A stretch of DNA of 64,000 nt from CAVOAK01 sp963664465 (GTDB taxonomy: Bacteria; Pseudomonadota; Alphaproteobacteria; UBA8366; CAVOAK01), in the NCBI GenBank assembly GCA_963664465.2, contig CAXXSU010000006.1, positions 186,001 to 250,000 on the forward strand, written 5' to 3'. Of this stretch, positions 1 through 9,166 are shown one piece after another; the stretch's first letter is position 1; every line of letters starts with the position of its first letter. The translations under genes and the position numbers were made by a program. The notes under the pieces are model-generated. The model was given only the letters and a program-made list of their open reading frames with translations. It had not been told where the DNA came from and made no database searches.

Positions 1-1381
1 TGTAGGGAATCTGCGGCTGCCGTGTACTAACGGATACATTGTACAAGCTGCCAAAGCGCTCCGCGGCAACTTGCAGATGAATCTCGCCCTGCCCCCAAAG
101 CACCATCTCATTGGTGTCTTTGCTATGGTCAACCGAAAGCGATGCGTCCTCGTCAATCAATCGGGATATCGCCGACGACAGCTTCACCTCATCCTCTCGC
201 TTGTTGGGTTCAATCGCCAGCGAATAGACCGGCTTGAGAGGCTCCGGCCACGCGAGCGCATCGGCTACAACACCATTCGCGCTCAAGACCGCGCCCGTCG
301 GCACTTCCTCAAGGCGGCCCAGCGCAACTACGTCGCCCGGTTCAGCGGCATCGATCTTATCGAGCGTATGTCCCATCATGCGGAACAACCCACCGACCCT
401 TTGATCGCCAAAATGCATGCCGTCCTTGACCGCGCCGCGCCAGACGCGCGCTAAGGAGACCTTGCCCGTATGCGGCAAATGGTAGGTCTTGAAAACCTCC
501 ACCAGCGGCTCGCCCGCCGGCAATTCCAGCCGCGCAATCGAATTTTCAATTTCGGCCACTTCGTGCCGCAACGCCTTAAAAAGCCGCCGAACACCATGGC
601 AATGCTCGGCAGCGCCCAAGAAGACAGGAACGATCGAATCTTGCTGAAAGTCTTTGGTCAGATGTTGATAAATTTCTTCCTTGGACGGGACGACATCTTC
701 CAGTAGCTGTTCGAGGAGCGCATCGTCAAAGTCGGCCAGCGATTCGAGCATTGTCTGACGCGCTTCCTGATACCGCGCGCTGTCAGTTTCGGGCAGTGGA
801 ATGAGATCGGACGCCTCTCCAGGCTTGTAGGTATAGGCCCGTTCGGAGACCAAATCCGCATAGCCGGAAACGCTCTCGCCATCTCGGATTGGCACCTCGC
901 GCAGGACCAGCGGCCGCGCCGAAACCGATTGCAGGGCGTCCAGTATGTCGCGTACCCGGGCCGAAGCAGTGTCCATCTTGTTAATGAAAATCATGTGCGG
1001 AATCCCCTGCGAATCCAGGAGATGAAGCAACGGCGCCACACCCTGCGCACGCTCGACTTCTGGCTCGCAGACAACCACAGCGACATCAGCCGCCATCAGC
1101 GCCGCGTGCGTATCCTGCATGAATTCGAGCGAACCCGGGCAATCGAGAAAATGCCAACGATCACCAAGATAGTCGCTGCTTGCCGCGGATATTTCGATGC
1201 TCATATTGCGGGCGCGGGCTTCCGTCGACGCATCGGCAACGAGATTGCCGTCGCGCTGCGTGCCGCGCCGTTCAATCGCGCCGCCGACAAAGAGCAGCGA
1301 CTCAAGAAGTGTCGATTTGCCGCTCTGGTACGTTCCGACAAGCGCAGCGCAACGAGGCGCAACCGGCGAGGAGTCAGCCAT
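1..1381 (-). CDS. Elongation factor G-like translational GTPase (3' end beyond window)
   Basis: Reading the minus strand from an ATG at 1381 gives 460 uninterrupted codons that run off the left edge, so the C-terminus is missing. AAAGGAG lies 7 nt before the ATG. The product has a P-loop (GTYQSGKST, residues 16-24), a G3 motif DCPG (80-83) and G4 NKMD (134-137). Domain II-like (TGKVSLARVWRGAVKDG) and domain III-like (WGQGEIHLQVAAERF) segments follow. This matches the FusA2/EF-G-like branch, a ribosome-associated GTPase related to EF-G, not canonical FusA, whose P-loop is more conserved. The exact role of this branch is not settled. The family is clear; the specific function is inferred. Confidence 0.88.
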   Translation of the reverse strand, partial: MADSSPVAPRCAALVGTYQSGKSTLLESLLFVGGAIERRGTQRDGNLVADASTEARARNMSIEISAASSDYLGDRWHFLDCPGSLEFMQDTHAALMAADVAVVVCEPEVERAQGVAPLLHLLDSQGIPHMIFINKMDTASARVRDILDALQSVSARPLVLREVPIRDGESVSGYADLVSERAYTYKPGEASDLIPLPETDSARYQEARQTMLESLADFDDALLEQLLEDVVPSKEEIYQHLTKDFQQDSIVPVFLGAAEHCHGVRRLFKALRHEVAEIENSIARLELPAGEPLVEVFKTYHLPHTGKVSLARVWRGAVKDGMHFGDQRVGGLFRMMGHTLDKIDAAEPGDVVALGRLEEVPTGAVLSANGVVADALAWPEPLKPVYSLAIEPNKREDEVKLSSAISRLIDEDASLSVDHSKDTNEMVLWGQGEIHLQVAAERFGSLYNVSVSTRQPQIPY

Positions 1382-1531
1382 GACGATGCTCCTTTCGGGG
1401 TTCTGCTCTGTTCGTTTGGTGCGCCCAGATGAAGTTTGAGCACACCCCTCCCATGCTTAGGGGATATGGTTCCAGCGTCGCCAATACGATGCAAGAGAAA
1501 TCAGCCGGGCTTGCCGCCGCTCGTCGACATT

Positions 1532-1589
1532 GAATCCGGCTAGCGCCGGTGACTGCCGCGGAATCCGGCTAGCGCCGGTGACTGCCGCG
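1532..1589. repeat. Perfect tandem duplication of a 29-bp unit
   Basis: Positions 1532-1560 and 1561-1589 are identical 29-bp units placed head to tail. They lie at the 3' end of the minus-strand aminotransferase gene. Because 29 is not a multiple of three, the second copy is read in another frame and supplies that gene's TAG stop (1540-1542). With a single copy the frame would run about 17 codons further, to a TAA. Confidence 0.95.
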
Positions 1590-2823
1590 ACGCCGCACAG
1601 AATTTCTTTGGCGAACGCTTTAATGTGAGCGATGCGCAGAATCGTTGAACGCGCCGGCCAGTCTCCTCCAGCAAGTCAGTTGATGTCGCATAGGAAATGC
1701 GGAAGAAGGGTGACAAGCCGAACGCCGCGCCGTGCACACAAGCCGGACCTTCGAGTTCGAGGAGCGCAGTTACAAAATCCTCGTCATTTTCTATGACCGC
1801 TCCATTCTCAGCTGTTTTGCCGATCGCGCCCTGACAGGACGGATAGACATAGAACGCGCCTTCGGGTGTCGGACAGGTTAGTCCGGTCGCCTGATTGAGC
1901 ATCGAAACGATGAGGTCCCGTCGTTCCTTGAAGACCTTATTATTCGCCGCAACAAACCCGTGGTCGCCTTCGAGCGCAGCGACAGCAGCCCATTGGCTAA
2001 TCGTCGAAGTACTGGTTGTCGATTGCGACTGTATCTTGTTCATGGCGGAAATCAGCTCGACCGGTCCAGCCGCATAGCCGACCCGCCAGCCCGTCATGCA
2101 ATAGACCTTCGATACGCCGTTCAGCGTCAAGGTGCGCCCGAAAAGTTCCGGCTCCACTTGGGCAATCGTCGTGAATTCGAAATCGTCATATACAAGGAAT
2201 TCGTAAATGTCGTCGGTCATCACCCAGACATGCGGATGCCGTATCAGAACTTCGGCCAGTGCCTTCAGATCGTCCCGTGAATACGCTGCACCTGTCGGAT
2301 TCGATGGCGAGTTCAGCATCAACCACTTGGTCTTGGGCGTTATCGCCGCCTCGAGCTGATCGGCCTGCAGCTTAAAGCCGCTCTCCGCAGAGCAGTTCAC
2401 GATCACCGGCGACGCGCCGCACAACAGGACGATATCGGGATAGCTCACCCAATAGGGCGCCGGAATGACCACCTCATCGCCCGGATCCAGCGTCGCCATC
2501 ATTGCGTTGAAGATATCCTGTTTCGCGCCGCAGCCGACCGTTACCTGCGCCGGTGAGTAGTCCAAGTCGTTGTCACGCTTGAATTTCGCGCAGATCGCTT
2601 CGCGCAGTTCCAGAATGCCGGGCACCGGCGCGTATTTGGTTTGACCTTTGGCCAAGGCCTCGATCGCTGCCTGCTTTATGTGTTCCGGCGTGTCGAAATC
2701 GGGCTCACCCGCCGCCAGATCGATGATGTCCCGGCCCTCCTGCTTGAGTTCCTTTGCGCGCGATGCCATGGCGACCGTTGCCGATGGCTTGACGAGAGAA
2801 AGACGGTCAGCGAGAAACGCCAT
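1540..2823 (-). CDS. aspC: Aspartate aminotransferase (class I PLP-dependent)
   Basis: A 427-residue fold-type I aminotransferase that interconverts aspartate/2-oxoglutarate and oxaloacetate/glutamate in the cytoplasm. The N-terminus (IDLAAGEPDFDTPEHI), SNPTG motif, catalytic PLP lysine in NGVSKVYCMTGWRVGYA and C-terminal FRISYATS are those of the alphaproteobacterial Ig-type AspC. Homologues usually end near residue 400, just after 'RVQRFCASL'. Here about 27 extra residues, rich in Arg, Ser and Lys, follow and end inside a 29-bp tandem duplication. The tail is therefore probably a lineage-specific read-on rather than a domain. The gene diverges from uvrB across about 140 bp. Confidence 0.93.
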   Translation of the reverse strand: MAFLADRLSLVKPSATVAMASRAKELKQEGRDIIDLAAGEPDFDTPEHIKQAAIEALAKGQTKYAPVPGILELREAICAKFKRDNDLDYSPAQVTVGCGAKQDIFNAMMATLDPGDEVVIPAPYWVSYPDIVLLCGASPVIVNCSAESGFKLQADQLEAAITPKTKWLMLNSPSNPTGAAYSRDDLKALAEVLIRHPHVWVMTDDIYEFLVYDDFEFTTIAQVEPELFGRTLTLNGVSKVYCMTGWRVGYAAGPVELISAMNKIQSQSTTSTSTISQWAAVAALEGDHGFVAANNKVFKERRDLIVSMLNQATGLTCPTPEGAFYVYPSCQGAIGKTAENGAVIENDEDFVTALLELEGPACVHGAAFGLSPFFRISYATSTDLLEETGRRVQRFCASLTLKRSPKKFCAASRQSPALAGFRGSHRR

Positions 2824-2967
2824 AGTTTCAGGATTCCTTGATTCAGTTGTATTAACGAATGACTGTGCCAGTTTGGCTCGTTACGCTCGAGAAATGTCTG
2901 ACACGGTATCACGGCCAAGCAGCACTTACGTCAGCTGCACACTACGCCCAAGCCCCAACAAAATACA

Positions 2968-5202
2968 ATGTCGATCAACGCGCATACTGGCCTGGAGGGC
3001 CACGCTCGTCCTATGTTTGTGGATATGAACGAAGTTGCACCCATTCTCTCGTTCGAGCGCCCCCTAAGCGAAGGCGGGCGCCGCTTTGAGTTGGTCTCGG
3101 ATCTCGAGCCCGCCGGCGACCAGCCGCAGGCGATTGAGGGCCTTGTTACAGGCCTTAAAGATGGAGGGCGCGACCAGGTTCTGCTTGGCGTCACCGGCTC
3201 TGGCAAGACCTACACCATGGCCCAAGTCGTCGTATCGATGCAGCGTCCGAGCCTGGTGCTGGCTCCCAACAAGACTTTGGCGGCCCAACTCTACGGCGAG
3301 ATGAAAACCTTCTTCCCGAACAACGCCGTCGAATATTTCGTCTCCTATTATGACTACTATCAGCCCGAGGCCTACGTGCCACGGACCGACACCTATGTCG
3401 AAAAGGAATCTTCAGTTAACGAGCAGATAGACCGGATGCGCCATTCCGCCACCAGGGCATTGCTTGAGCGCGACGATGTCATCATCGTTGCGTCGGTTTC
3501 CTGCATCTATGGCATCGGCTCCGTCGAAACATATTCGCAGATGGTCGTGCCCTTGAAGTTGGGCCAAACCCTGGACCGCGCCAAACTCTTGAAGCGTCTG
3601 GTGGAACTGCAGTATCGCCGGAACGACACCAACTTCATGCGCGGAACCTTCCGCGTCCGTGGCGATACGGTGGAAATCTTTCCCGTCCATTATGAAGACC
3701 GTGCATGGCGCCTGTCCCTGTTTGGCGATGAACTGGAGGCAATCTGGGAGTTCGACCCCTTGACTGGCGAGAAGACCAATGCGCTTGAGGCCGTAAAAGT
3801 CTACGCAAACAGCCACTACGTCACGCCGAGGCCAACCCTCCAGCAGGCGGCTCGCGAGATCAAAAAGGAGCTGAAAACGCATCTCGAGTTCCTGCGGAAA
3901 AGCGGCAAACTTCTTGAAGCGCAGCGGCTTGAGCAGCGCACCACGTTCGATCTCGAAATGATCGAGGCAACCGGCTCCTGCGCCGGCATCGAAAACTACT
4001 CACGTTTTCTGACCGGCCGAAAACCCGGCGAACCACCGCCGACCCTGTTTGAGTATCTGCCCGACCACGCGCTGCTGTTCATCGATGAATCTCACGTCAC
4101 CGTGCCGCAACTAGGTGGCATGTACCGCGGCGATTTCTCGCGCAAGTCGACGCTCGCCGAGTACGGCTTTCGTCTCCCGTCCTGCCTCGACAATCGGCCG
4201 CTTAAGTTCGAGGAATGGGACGCCATGCGGCCACCGACCATGTATGTCTCCGCAACACCCGGCCCTTGGGAACTGGAGCGAACCGGCGGCGTGTTCACCG
4301 AGCAGGTGGTTCGGCCAACCGGGCTCATTGACCCGGTCTGCATCATCCGGCCGACGGAGACCCAGGTCGACGATCTCCTTGCTGAGTGCCGGAGCTGCGC
4401 GGAGCAGAATTGGCGCGTTCTGGTCACCACGCTGACCAAACGCATGGCAGAAGACTTGACCGAATACATGACGGAAGCGGGATTGCGGGTACGCTATCTC
4501 CATTCCGACGTGGAAACGCTCGAACGTATCGAGATCATCCGCGATCTGCGCCTCGGCATATTTGACATCCTGGTCGGCATTAACCTGCTGCGGGAAGGCC
4601 TCGACATCCCGGAATGTGCACTGGTGGCAATCCTCGACGCCGACAAGGAAGGGTTTCTGCGCAGCCGCACATCGCTCATTCAGACCATCGGGCGCGCCTC
4701 GCGAAACATCGATGGCCGGGTCATCCTCTATGCCGACAAAATGACCGGTGCGCTCACGCAGGCAATCGACGAGACCGACCGACGGCGCGAACGGCAGCAG
4801 GCCTACAATGATGCCCATGGGATAACGCCAGAATCCGTGCGCACGCAGATCAATGACATACTGCAAAGCACCTATGAGCGTGATCACGTTACGGTTTCAA
4901 TCGGCGACCAAGACCAGCCTCATCTCGTCGGTGTCGATCTCAAGACCTACATCAGTGGCCTCGAAGCGCGAATGCGGGCGGCCGCGGCCGATCTCGAATT
5001 CGAAGACGCGGCTCGAATGCGCGATGAAATCAAGCGGCTCGAAGCAATGGATCTGGATATGCCGGCAACAACGGCACCAATCAACCCGGAGATCGCCGCC
5101 AAACTCGTGGAGGAAGGAGCACTCTCAACGTCCAGCAAACAGAAGGGCAAATCCCCGACCGGCCGTCGCGGCCGAATTCGCCGGGATCGGGCACGACGGT
5201 AA
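2968..5202 (+). CDS. uvrB: Excinuclease ABC subunit UvrB
   Basis: The damage-verification helicase subunit of nucleotide excision repair. It is loaded by UvrA, then recruits UvrC. Visible features are the Walker A motif GVTGSGKT (about residues 74-81), the beta-hairpin region with YYDYYQPEAYVPRTDTY, the DESH box in LLFIDESHVTVPQLGG, helicase motif VI QTIGRASRN and a C-terminal UVR domain (LEFEDAARMRDEIKRLE) that contacts UvrC. The length (744) is normal for alphaproteobacteria. The start is uncertain: ATGs at 2968, 3013 and 3025 all lack a good Shine-Dalgarno, and conservation only begins near FELVSDLEPAGDQPQAI. No GTTC-N7-GTTC LexA box was noticed upstream. Confidence 0.97.
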   Translation: MSINAHTGLEGHARPMFVDMNEVAPILSFERPLSEGGRRFELVSDLEPAGDQPQAIEGLVTGLKDGGRDQVLLGVTGSGKTYTMAQVVVSMQRPSLVLAPNKTLAAQLYGEMKTFFPNNAVEYFVSYYDYYQPEAYVPRTDTYVEKESSVNEQIDRMRHSATRALLERDDVIIVASVSCIYGIGSVETYSQMVVPLKLGQTLDRAKLLKRLVELQYRRNDTNFMRGTFRVRGDTVEIFPVHYEDRAWRLSLFGDELEAIWEFDPLTGEKTNALEAVKVYANSHYVTPRPTLQQAAREIKKELKTHLEFLRKSGKLLEAQRLEQRTTFDLEMIEATGSCAGIENYSRFLTGRKPGEPPPTLFEYLPDHALLFIDESHVTVPQLGGMYRGDFSRKSTLAEYGFRLPSCLDNRPLKFEEWDAMRPPTMYVSATPGPWELERTGGVFTEQVVRPTGLIDPVCIIRPTETQVDDLLAECRSCAEQNWRVLVTTLTKRMAEDLTEYMTEAGLRVRYLHSDVETLERIEIIRDLRLGIFDILVGINLLREGLDIPECALVAILDADKEGFLRSRTSLIQTIGRASRNIDGRVILYADKMTGALTQAIDETDRRRERQQAYNDAHGITPESVRTQINDILQSTYERDHVTVSIGDQDQPHLVGVDLKTYISGLEARMRAAAADLEFEDAARMRDEIKRLEAMDLDMPATTAPINPEIAAKLVEEGALSTSSKQKGKSPTGRRGRIRRDRARR

Positions 5203-5243
5203 AATCGCGTCAGGCGCCTTGATCGCCGTTCCGCCCACGCCCT

Positions 5244-6041
5244 ATGCTCACCGCCACTATGGCTATCTCTGAAGCAGTCCCGCTTACTGCGTTGGTGACC
5301 GGCGCAGCGCGGCGCATTGGCCGCGCGATTGCGCTCGATCTCGCACGCAGCGCCTGGTCCGTCGCGGTACACTGCAGCCACTCGAACGTAGACGCGGATA
5401 CGGTCGTTTCAGAAATTCGCGATTCCGGGGGGACGGCGGAATTGCTCGAGGCCGACCTCGCCGTCGAAACGGAAGCACGCTCGCTAGTTGCGCGCGCTGC
5501 CGAGGCGCTGGGACCGGTTGGGCTGCTCGTCAATAACGCCGCCGCCTTTGACGCCGACACGGCTCTCACGGCCACTCCCCAGAGTTGGGATACGCACATG
5601 GAGACGAATCTGCGAGCACCCTTCGTGCTAAGCCAGCAGATGGCAGCGACGCTTCAGAGCATGACGAACGCCGAGGGTATCATCATCAACATGCTGGACC
5701 AGCGTGTGTTGAACCTCACGCCCAATTTCATGTCCTACACGCTCAGCAAGGCCGGCCTTTGGACGCTAACGCGCACGCTTGCAATTGCCTTGGCACCGCG
5801 AATCCGCGTCAACGCGGTCGGGCCGGGCCCGACACTTAAGAGTGATCGACAAAGCGAGGCACAGTTCCTGCGGCAATGGCAATCCGTGCCGCTGCAGCAT
5901 GGCCCCGATGTCACGGAAATTTGCGACGCGGTCCGCTATTTGATCGCCGCTCGATCGGTGACCGGACAAATGATCGCGGTCGACGGCGGCGAACATTTAG
6001 GATGGGCCCAACCATCCCAAGGTGTCGCGCTCGACGAGTGA
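5244..6041 (+). CDS. SDR-family oxidoreductase, FolM/pteridine-reductase type
   Basis: A 265-residue short-chain dehydrogenase with an NAD(P)-binding TGAARRIGRAIA motif near the N-terminus, an NNAA segment and the YxxxK pair (YTLSK). The arginine in TGxxRRIG is typical of the pteridine-reductase/FolM subgroup, whose members reduce dihydromonapterin or dihydrofolate with NADPH, so a pterin substrate is likely but not proven. The N-terminal 12 or so residues are poorly conserved and ATG 5259 is an alternative start. It lies between uvrB and uvrC, an arrangement common in alphaproteobacteria. Confidence 0.85.
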   Translation: MLTATMAISEAVPLTALVTGAARRIGRAIALDLARSAWSVAVHCSHSNVDADTVVSEIRDSGGTAELLEADLAVETEARSLVARAAEALGPVGLLVNNAAAFDADTALTATPQSWDTHMETNLRAPFVLSQQMAATLQSMTNAEGIIINMLDQRVLNLTPNFMSYTLSKAGLWTLTRTLAIALAPRIRVNAVGPGPTLKSDRQSEAQFLRQWQSVPLQHGPDVTEICDAVRYLIAARSVTGQMIAVDGGEHLGWAQPSQGVALDE

Positions 6042-6475
6042 GATATCCGAATTTTACCTGCCAAAAGCTCAACCGTTTGGGTCAATGAAAAGAGCCAAAT
6101 TGTTGCCACGAAACAGTAATTTTGAGTTGTCGACTCAAGGGGAGTTTTACACAGGCCGCCTGCCGACGACGAATTGCGGCCTCTCCACGCACCTGTATTC
6201 GCAAATAACTTCATTTTTTCTGTTACAATCCGTAAAATCTAAACGTTTCAATATGTTAGGTAGTATGCCTAATTCTTGGGCATTTCATACGAAACCGTGA
6301 TATGCCTGTGACCCGGGCATTACCGCACCCCTTTTTCAACAGCGTTATCCACAGGATTGGTGGATATCCGCGCAAGCGTCATAGATATTGGGCGTTTAAG
6401 CCAATCTGAGCGGTCGATTCCGCATGGCGAAGACCGACGGCTTGCCATTGACCTAGAGCTGGGTCGAGGCAAATA
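6042..6475. other. Long AT-richer intergenic region before uvrC
   Basis: About 430 bp without a convincing gene, and noticeably richer in A+T than its flanks, especially 6200-6300. It holds three inverted repeats: TTGAGT/ACTCAA (6122-6138), AGGCCGC/GCGGCCT (6153-6182) and TATCCAC/GTGGATA (6346-6366). None is followed by a T-run, so they are not classical terminators. A uvrC promoter is expected here but no element pair stands out. Short ORFs crossing it have no coding character. Confidence 0.7.
6345..6366. promoter_or_regulatory. DnaA-box-like inverted repeat
   Basis: 6345-6353 reads TTATCCACA, a perfect match to the strong DnaA-box consensus. A weaker inverted copy (GGTGGATAT, two mismatches) follows at 6359-6367, so TATCCAC and GTGGATA form a 7-bp perfect inverted repeat with a 7-nt spacer. 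It lies about 110 bp before uvrC in AT-richer DNA. It could be a DnaA regulatory or titration site. One strong box alone does not make an origin. Confidence 0.45.
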
Positions 6476-8404
6476 TTGGACAGAATGACTCGAATATCCG
6501 CTCGCCGCGATGAAGTCGTGCCCGCCACCGGACAATCGTCCGGCGTTCTCGCCGCCGGTATGGCCGTCGTACGCAGCCACCTTAGGACTTTGCCTGGGTC
6601 GCCGGGCGTCTATCGCATGGTCAACGCACGTGGCGACGTGCTCTATGTTGGCAAGGCGCACAATCTAAAGAAGCGCGTTACCACTTACGCAAATCCGGGC
6701 AAGCTTTCGATCCGGCTGCAACGCATGGTGGCCGAGACGACGTCCATGGAGTTCGTTACGACGCACACCGAAGTCGAGGCGCTGCTTCTCGAATCGAACC
6801 TCATCAAGACACTGAAACCGCGCTACAATGTAATCTTCCGCGATGACAAATCGTTTCCCCATATTTTCATTACCGAAGAGCATGAATTTCCGCAGATTTC
6901 CAAGCATCGCGGGGCCCGAACCAAGCGTGGGCGGTACTTCGGGCCGTTCGCCTCCGCAGGCGCCGTCAACCGCACGCTGACGGCGCTGCAGCGCGCGTTC
7001 CTGCTGCGCAACTGTTCGGACACCGTATTCGCGAGCCGGACCCGACCCTGCTTGCAATACCAAATCAAACGCTGCAGCGCGCCCTGCGTCGGACGCATAA
7101 GCAAGCAGGACTACGCGGCATTGGTCGCCCAGGCTTACAGTTTTCTTGAGGGACGTAGCCACGAGGTTCAGGCGATGCTTGCCAAACAGATGGACTCGGC
7201 AAGCTCGTCACTTGAGTTTGAAACTGCGGCGACGGTCCGCGACCGCATCCGCGCGCTTGCTCATGTGCAGGCGCGACAGGACATAAACATCGCCGGCATC
7301 AAGGACGCCGACGTGATTGCTGTCTACCAGCGCGGCGGCCATTCCTGCGTCCAGGCATTTATTTTCCGGGGCGGCTGCAACTTCGGCAATCATGCCTATT
7401 TTCCCAGCCATGACCGCAATGTCGGTCCTGAGGACGTGTTAGGCGCCTTCCTCGGTCAGTTTTACGAGAACAAGGCGCCACCACCACATGTGTTGTTGAG
7501 TCACACACCGGGTGAACAACAACTCATCGCCGAGGCACTTTCGTTGCGGGCCGGCCGCAACGTCGAGATTGCGGTGCCGAAGCGGGGCATCAAGCGAAAA
7601 CCTGTCGTTCACGCACTGACCAATGCGCGCGAGGCCTTGGCACGGCGCTTATCGGAGAGTGCGTCGCAACGCAAACTTCTTGAAGGGCTCGCAACGGCGT
7701 TGCGACTGGACGCTCCGCCCGAGCGCATAGAGGTCTACGACAACAGCCATATCCAAGGGACCAACGCGGTCGGTGCAATGATCGTCGCCGGCGCGGAAGG
7801 ATTGATGAAGTCGGCTTACCGCAAGTTTACCATTCGCTCTCTCGGCGGCGAGGGCGAACCGTCGGCGGGCGACGACTACGCGATGATGCGCGAAGTCCTG
7901 ACGCGCCGCTTTCAACGTGCGCTCAAGGAGGATCCCGATCGCGGCGAGGGCATGTGGCCCGACTTGGTGATAATCGACGGTGGTAGGGGTCAATTATCGA
8001 TTGCCGTGCAGGTCTTGACCGACCTTGGAATCGACGATGTAACGCTGCTTGGAATTGCGAAGGGCCCCGACAGGAACGCCGGCCGCGAACGGTTGTATAT
8101 GTTGAAGCGCCCAGGCTTCACTCTGGACCCTCGTGATCCCGTGCTTTATTTCTTGCAGCGTCTGAGAGACGAGGCGCATAGGTTCGCGATTGGTACGCAT
8201 CGGGCCCGCCGCGCGAAAGGCCTGACGCGGTCGCCCCTCGACGAAGTTCCGGGCATAGGTGCAGTCCGCAAACGGGCGCTATTGCAGCATTTTGGATCGG
8301 CCCGTACAGTTTCCCGTGCGGGACTTTCAGACCTTGAGGCGGTGGATGGCGTAAGCACCACGGTAGCGAGGAAGATCTATAACTTCTTTCACGACGACGG
8401 TTAG
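6476..8404 (+). CDS. uvrC: Excinuclease ABC subunit UvrC
   Basis: The dual-incision nuclease of nucleotide excision repair. An N-terminal GIY-YIG domain (PGSPGVYRM...VLYVGKA, about residues 40-115) makes the 3' cut. A UVR domain (LEFETAATVRDRIRAL) binds UvrB, and the RNase H-like domain (EVYDNSHIQGTNAVGAM, DLVIIDGGRGQL) makes the 5' cut. Two helix-hairpin-helix motifs lie at the C-terminus (DEVPGIGAVRKRALLQHFG). The chosen TTG start at 6476 has GAGG about 7 nt upstream; ATG 6485 is the alternative. At 642 residues it is full length. pgsA follows after 77 bp, the usual order in this class. Confidence 0.97.
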   Translation: MDRMTRISARRDEVVPATGQSSGVLAAGMAVVRSHLRTLPGSPGVYRMVNARGDVLYVGKAHNLKKRVTTYANPGKLSIRLQRMVAETTSMEFVTTHTEVEALLLESNLIKTLKPRYNVIFRDDKSFPHIFITEEHEFPQISKHRGARTKRGRYFGPFASAGAVNRTLTALQRAFLLRNCSDTVFASRTRPCLQYQIKRCSAPCVGRISKQDYAALVAQAYSFLEGRSHEVQAMLAKQMDSASSSLEFETAATVRDRIRALAHVQARQDINIAGIKDADVIAVYQRGGHSCVQAFIFRGGCNFGNHAYFPSHDRNVGPEDVLGAFLGQFYENKAPPPHVLLSHTPGEQQLIAEALSLRAGRNVEIAVPKRGIKRKPVVHALTNAREALARRLSESASQRKLLEGLATALRLDAPPERIEVYDNSHIQGTNAVGAMIVAGAEGLMKSAYRKFTIRSLGGEGEPSAGDDYAMMREVLTRRFQRALKEDPDRGEGMWPDLVIIDGGRGQLSIAVQVLTDLGIDDVTLLGIAKGPDRNAGRERLYMLKRPGFTLDPRDPVLYFLQRLRDEAHRFAIGTHRARRAKGLTRSPLDEVPGIGAVRKRALLQHFGSARTVSRAGLSDLEAVDGVSTTVARKIYNFFHDDG

Positions 8405-8481
8405 GATACCCAGAGACGCCGGATCGGCTGGCGGAGTCCATTCCCCAGTCTTCATACGTCTAACGAGAAGGCAAAAAACTC

Positions 8482-9114
8482 TTGCTGACCAGTCTACCGA
8501 ACCTGCTTACAGTGTCCAGAATCCTCGTGATTCCGCCGATCGTGGCGCTGTTCTGGATCGATGGTCCGCTCGCACGCTGGGTATGCCTCGGCCTCTTCAC
8601 TGCGGGCGCGTTGACCGATATCCTCGACGGCTATGCGGCCCGCTCAATGGGCCAGATCTCCAAATTTGGACGTTTCCTCGACCCGATCGCGGATAAACTT
8701 TTGGTCGGCTCCGTCATCCTCATGCTCGTCGCATTTGATCGCCTTTACGGCGTTGCCATCCTTCCGGGACTGGTCATTCTGTGCCGTGAGATCCTGGTAT
8801 CCGGCCTGCGCGAGTTTCTTGCCGAAGTGAAAATCCACATGCCGGTTAGCCGCCTTGCCAAGTGGAAAACGGCAATACAGATGACCGCACTTGGCTTCCT
8901 TATTGTCGGTGACGCCGGGCCGGAAATCCTGCCAACCGTAGTGATCGGCGAGGTCTTACTTTGGGCTGCCGCGCTCCTAACGATGATTACCGGCTTTGAC
9001 TATCTGCGCGCGGGTCTCGCGCACGTCACCGACCCTCCACCGGCAGAGCCGAGTAAGCCGGTGGAACAGGATGAAAAGACCAGCCGTGTGAGAGTGGTAG
9101 GCGGTGCAGATTGA
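8482..9114 (+). CDS. pgsA: CDP-diacylglycerol-glycerol-3-phosphate 3-phosphatidyltransferase
   Basis: An inner-membrane enzyme that joins CDP-diacylglycerol and glycerol-3-phosphate, the committed step to phosphatidylglycerol. The CDP-alcohol phosphatidyltransferase signature is complete: DILDGYAARSMGQISKFGRF followed by LDPIADK (about residues 48-75). Several hydrophobic helices follow, then a polar C-terminal tail of about 30 residues (PPPAEPSKPVEQDEK) that is longer than usual. The start is TTG at 8482, reading LTSLPNLLTVSRI, which fits the family N-terminus. It lies between uvrC and the molybdopterin genes. Confidence 0.95.
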   Translation: MLTSLPNLLTVSRILVIPPIVALFWIDGPLARWVCLGLFTAGALTDILDGYAARSMGQISKFGRFLDPIADKLLVGSVILMLVAFDRLYGVAILPGLVILCREILVSGLREFLAEVKIHMPVSRLAKWKTAIQMTALGFLIVGDAGPEILPTVVIGEVLLWAAALLTMITGFDYLRAGLAHVTDPPPAEPSKPVEQDEKTSRVRVVGGAD

Positions 9115-9166
9115 TGCCTGGATTGCTGCCATTTACCGACGCTGCGACTTTGATGCATGACCTGCC

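Noticed and set aside
4111..4887. Open frame of 258 codons antisense to uvrB
   Set aside because: Fully inside uvrB on the other strand; uvrB is unmistakable and the antisense product resembles nothing.
6345..6366. Chromosomal replication origin
   Set aside because: Only one strong DnaA box, no dnaA, hemE or parAB nearby and no skew data; kept only as a possible DnaA site.
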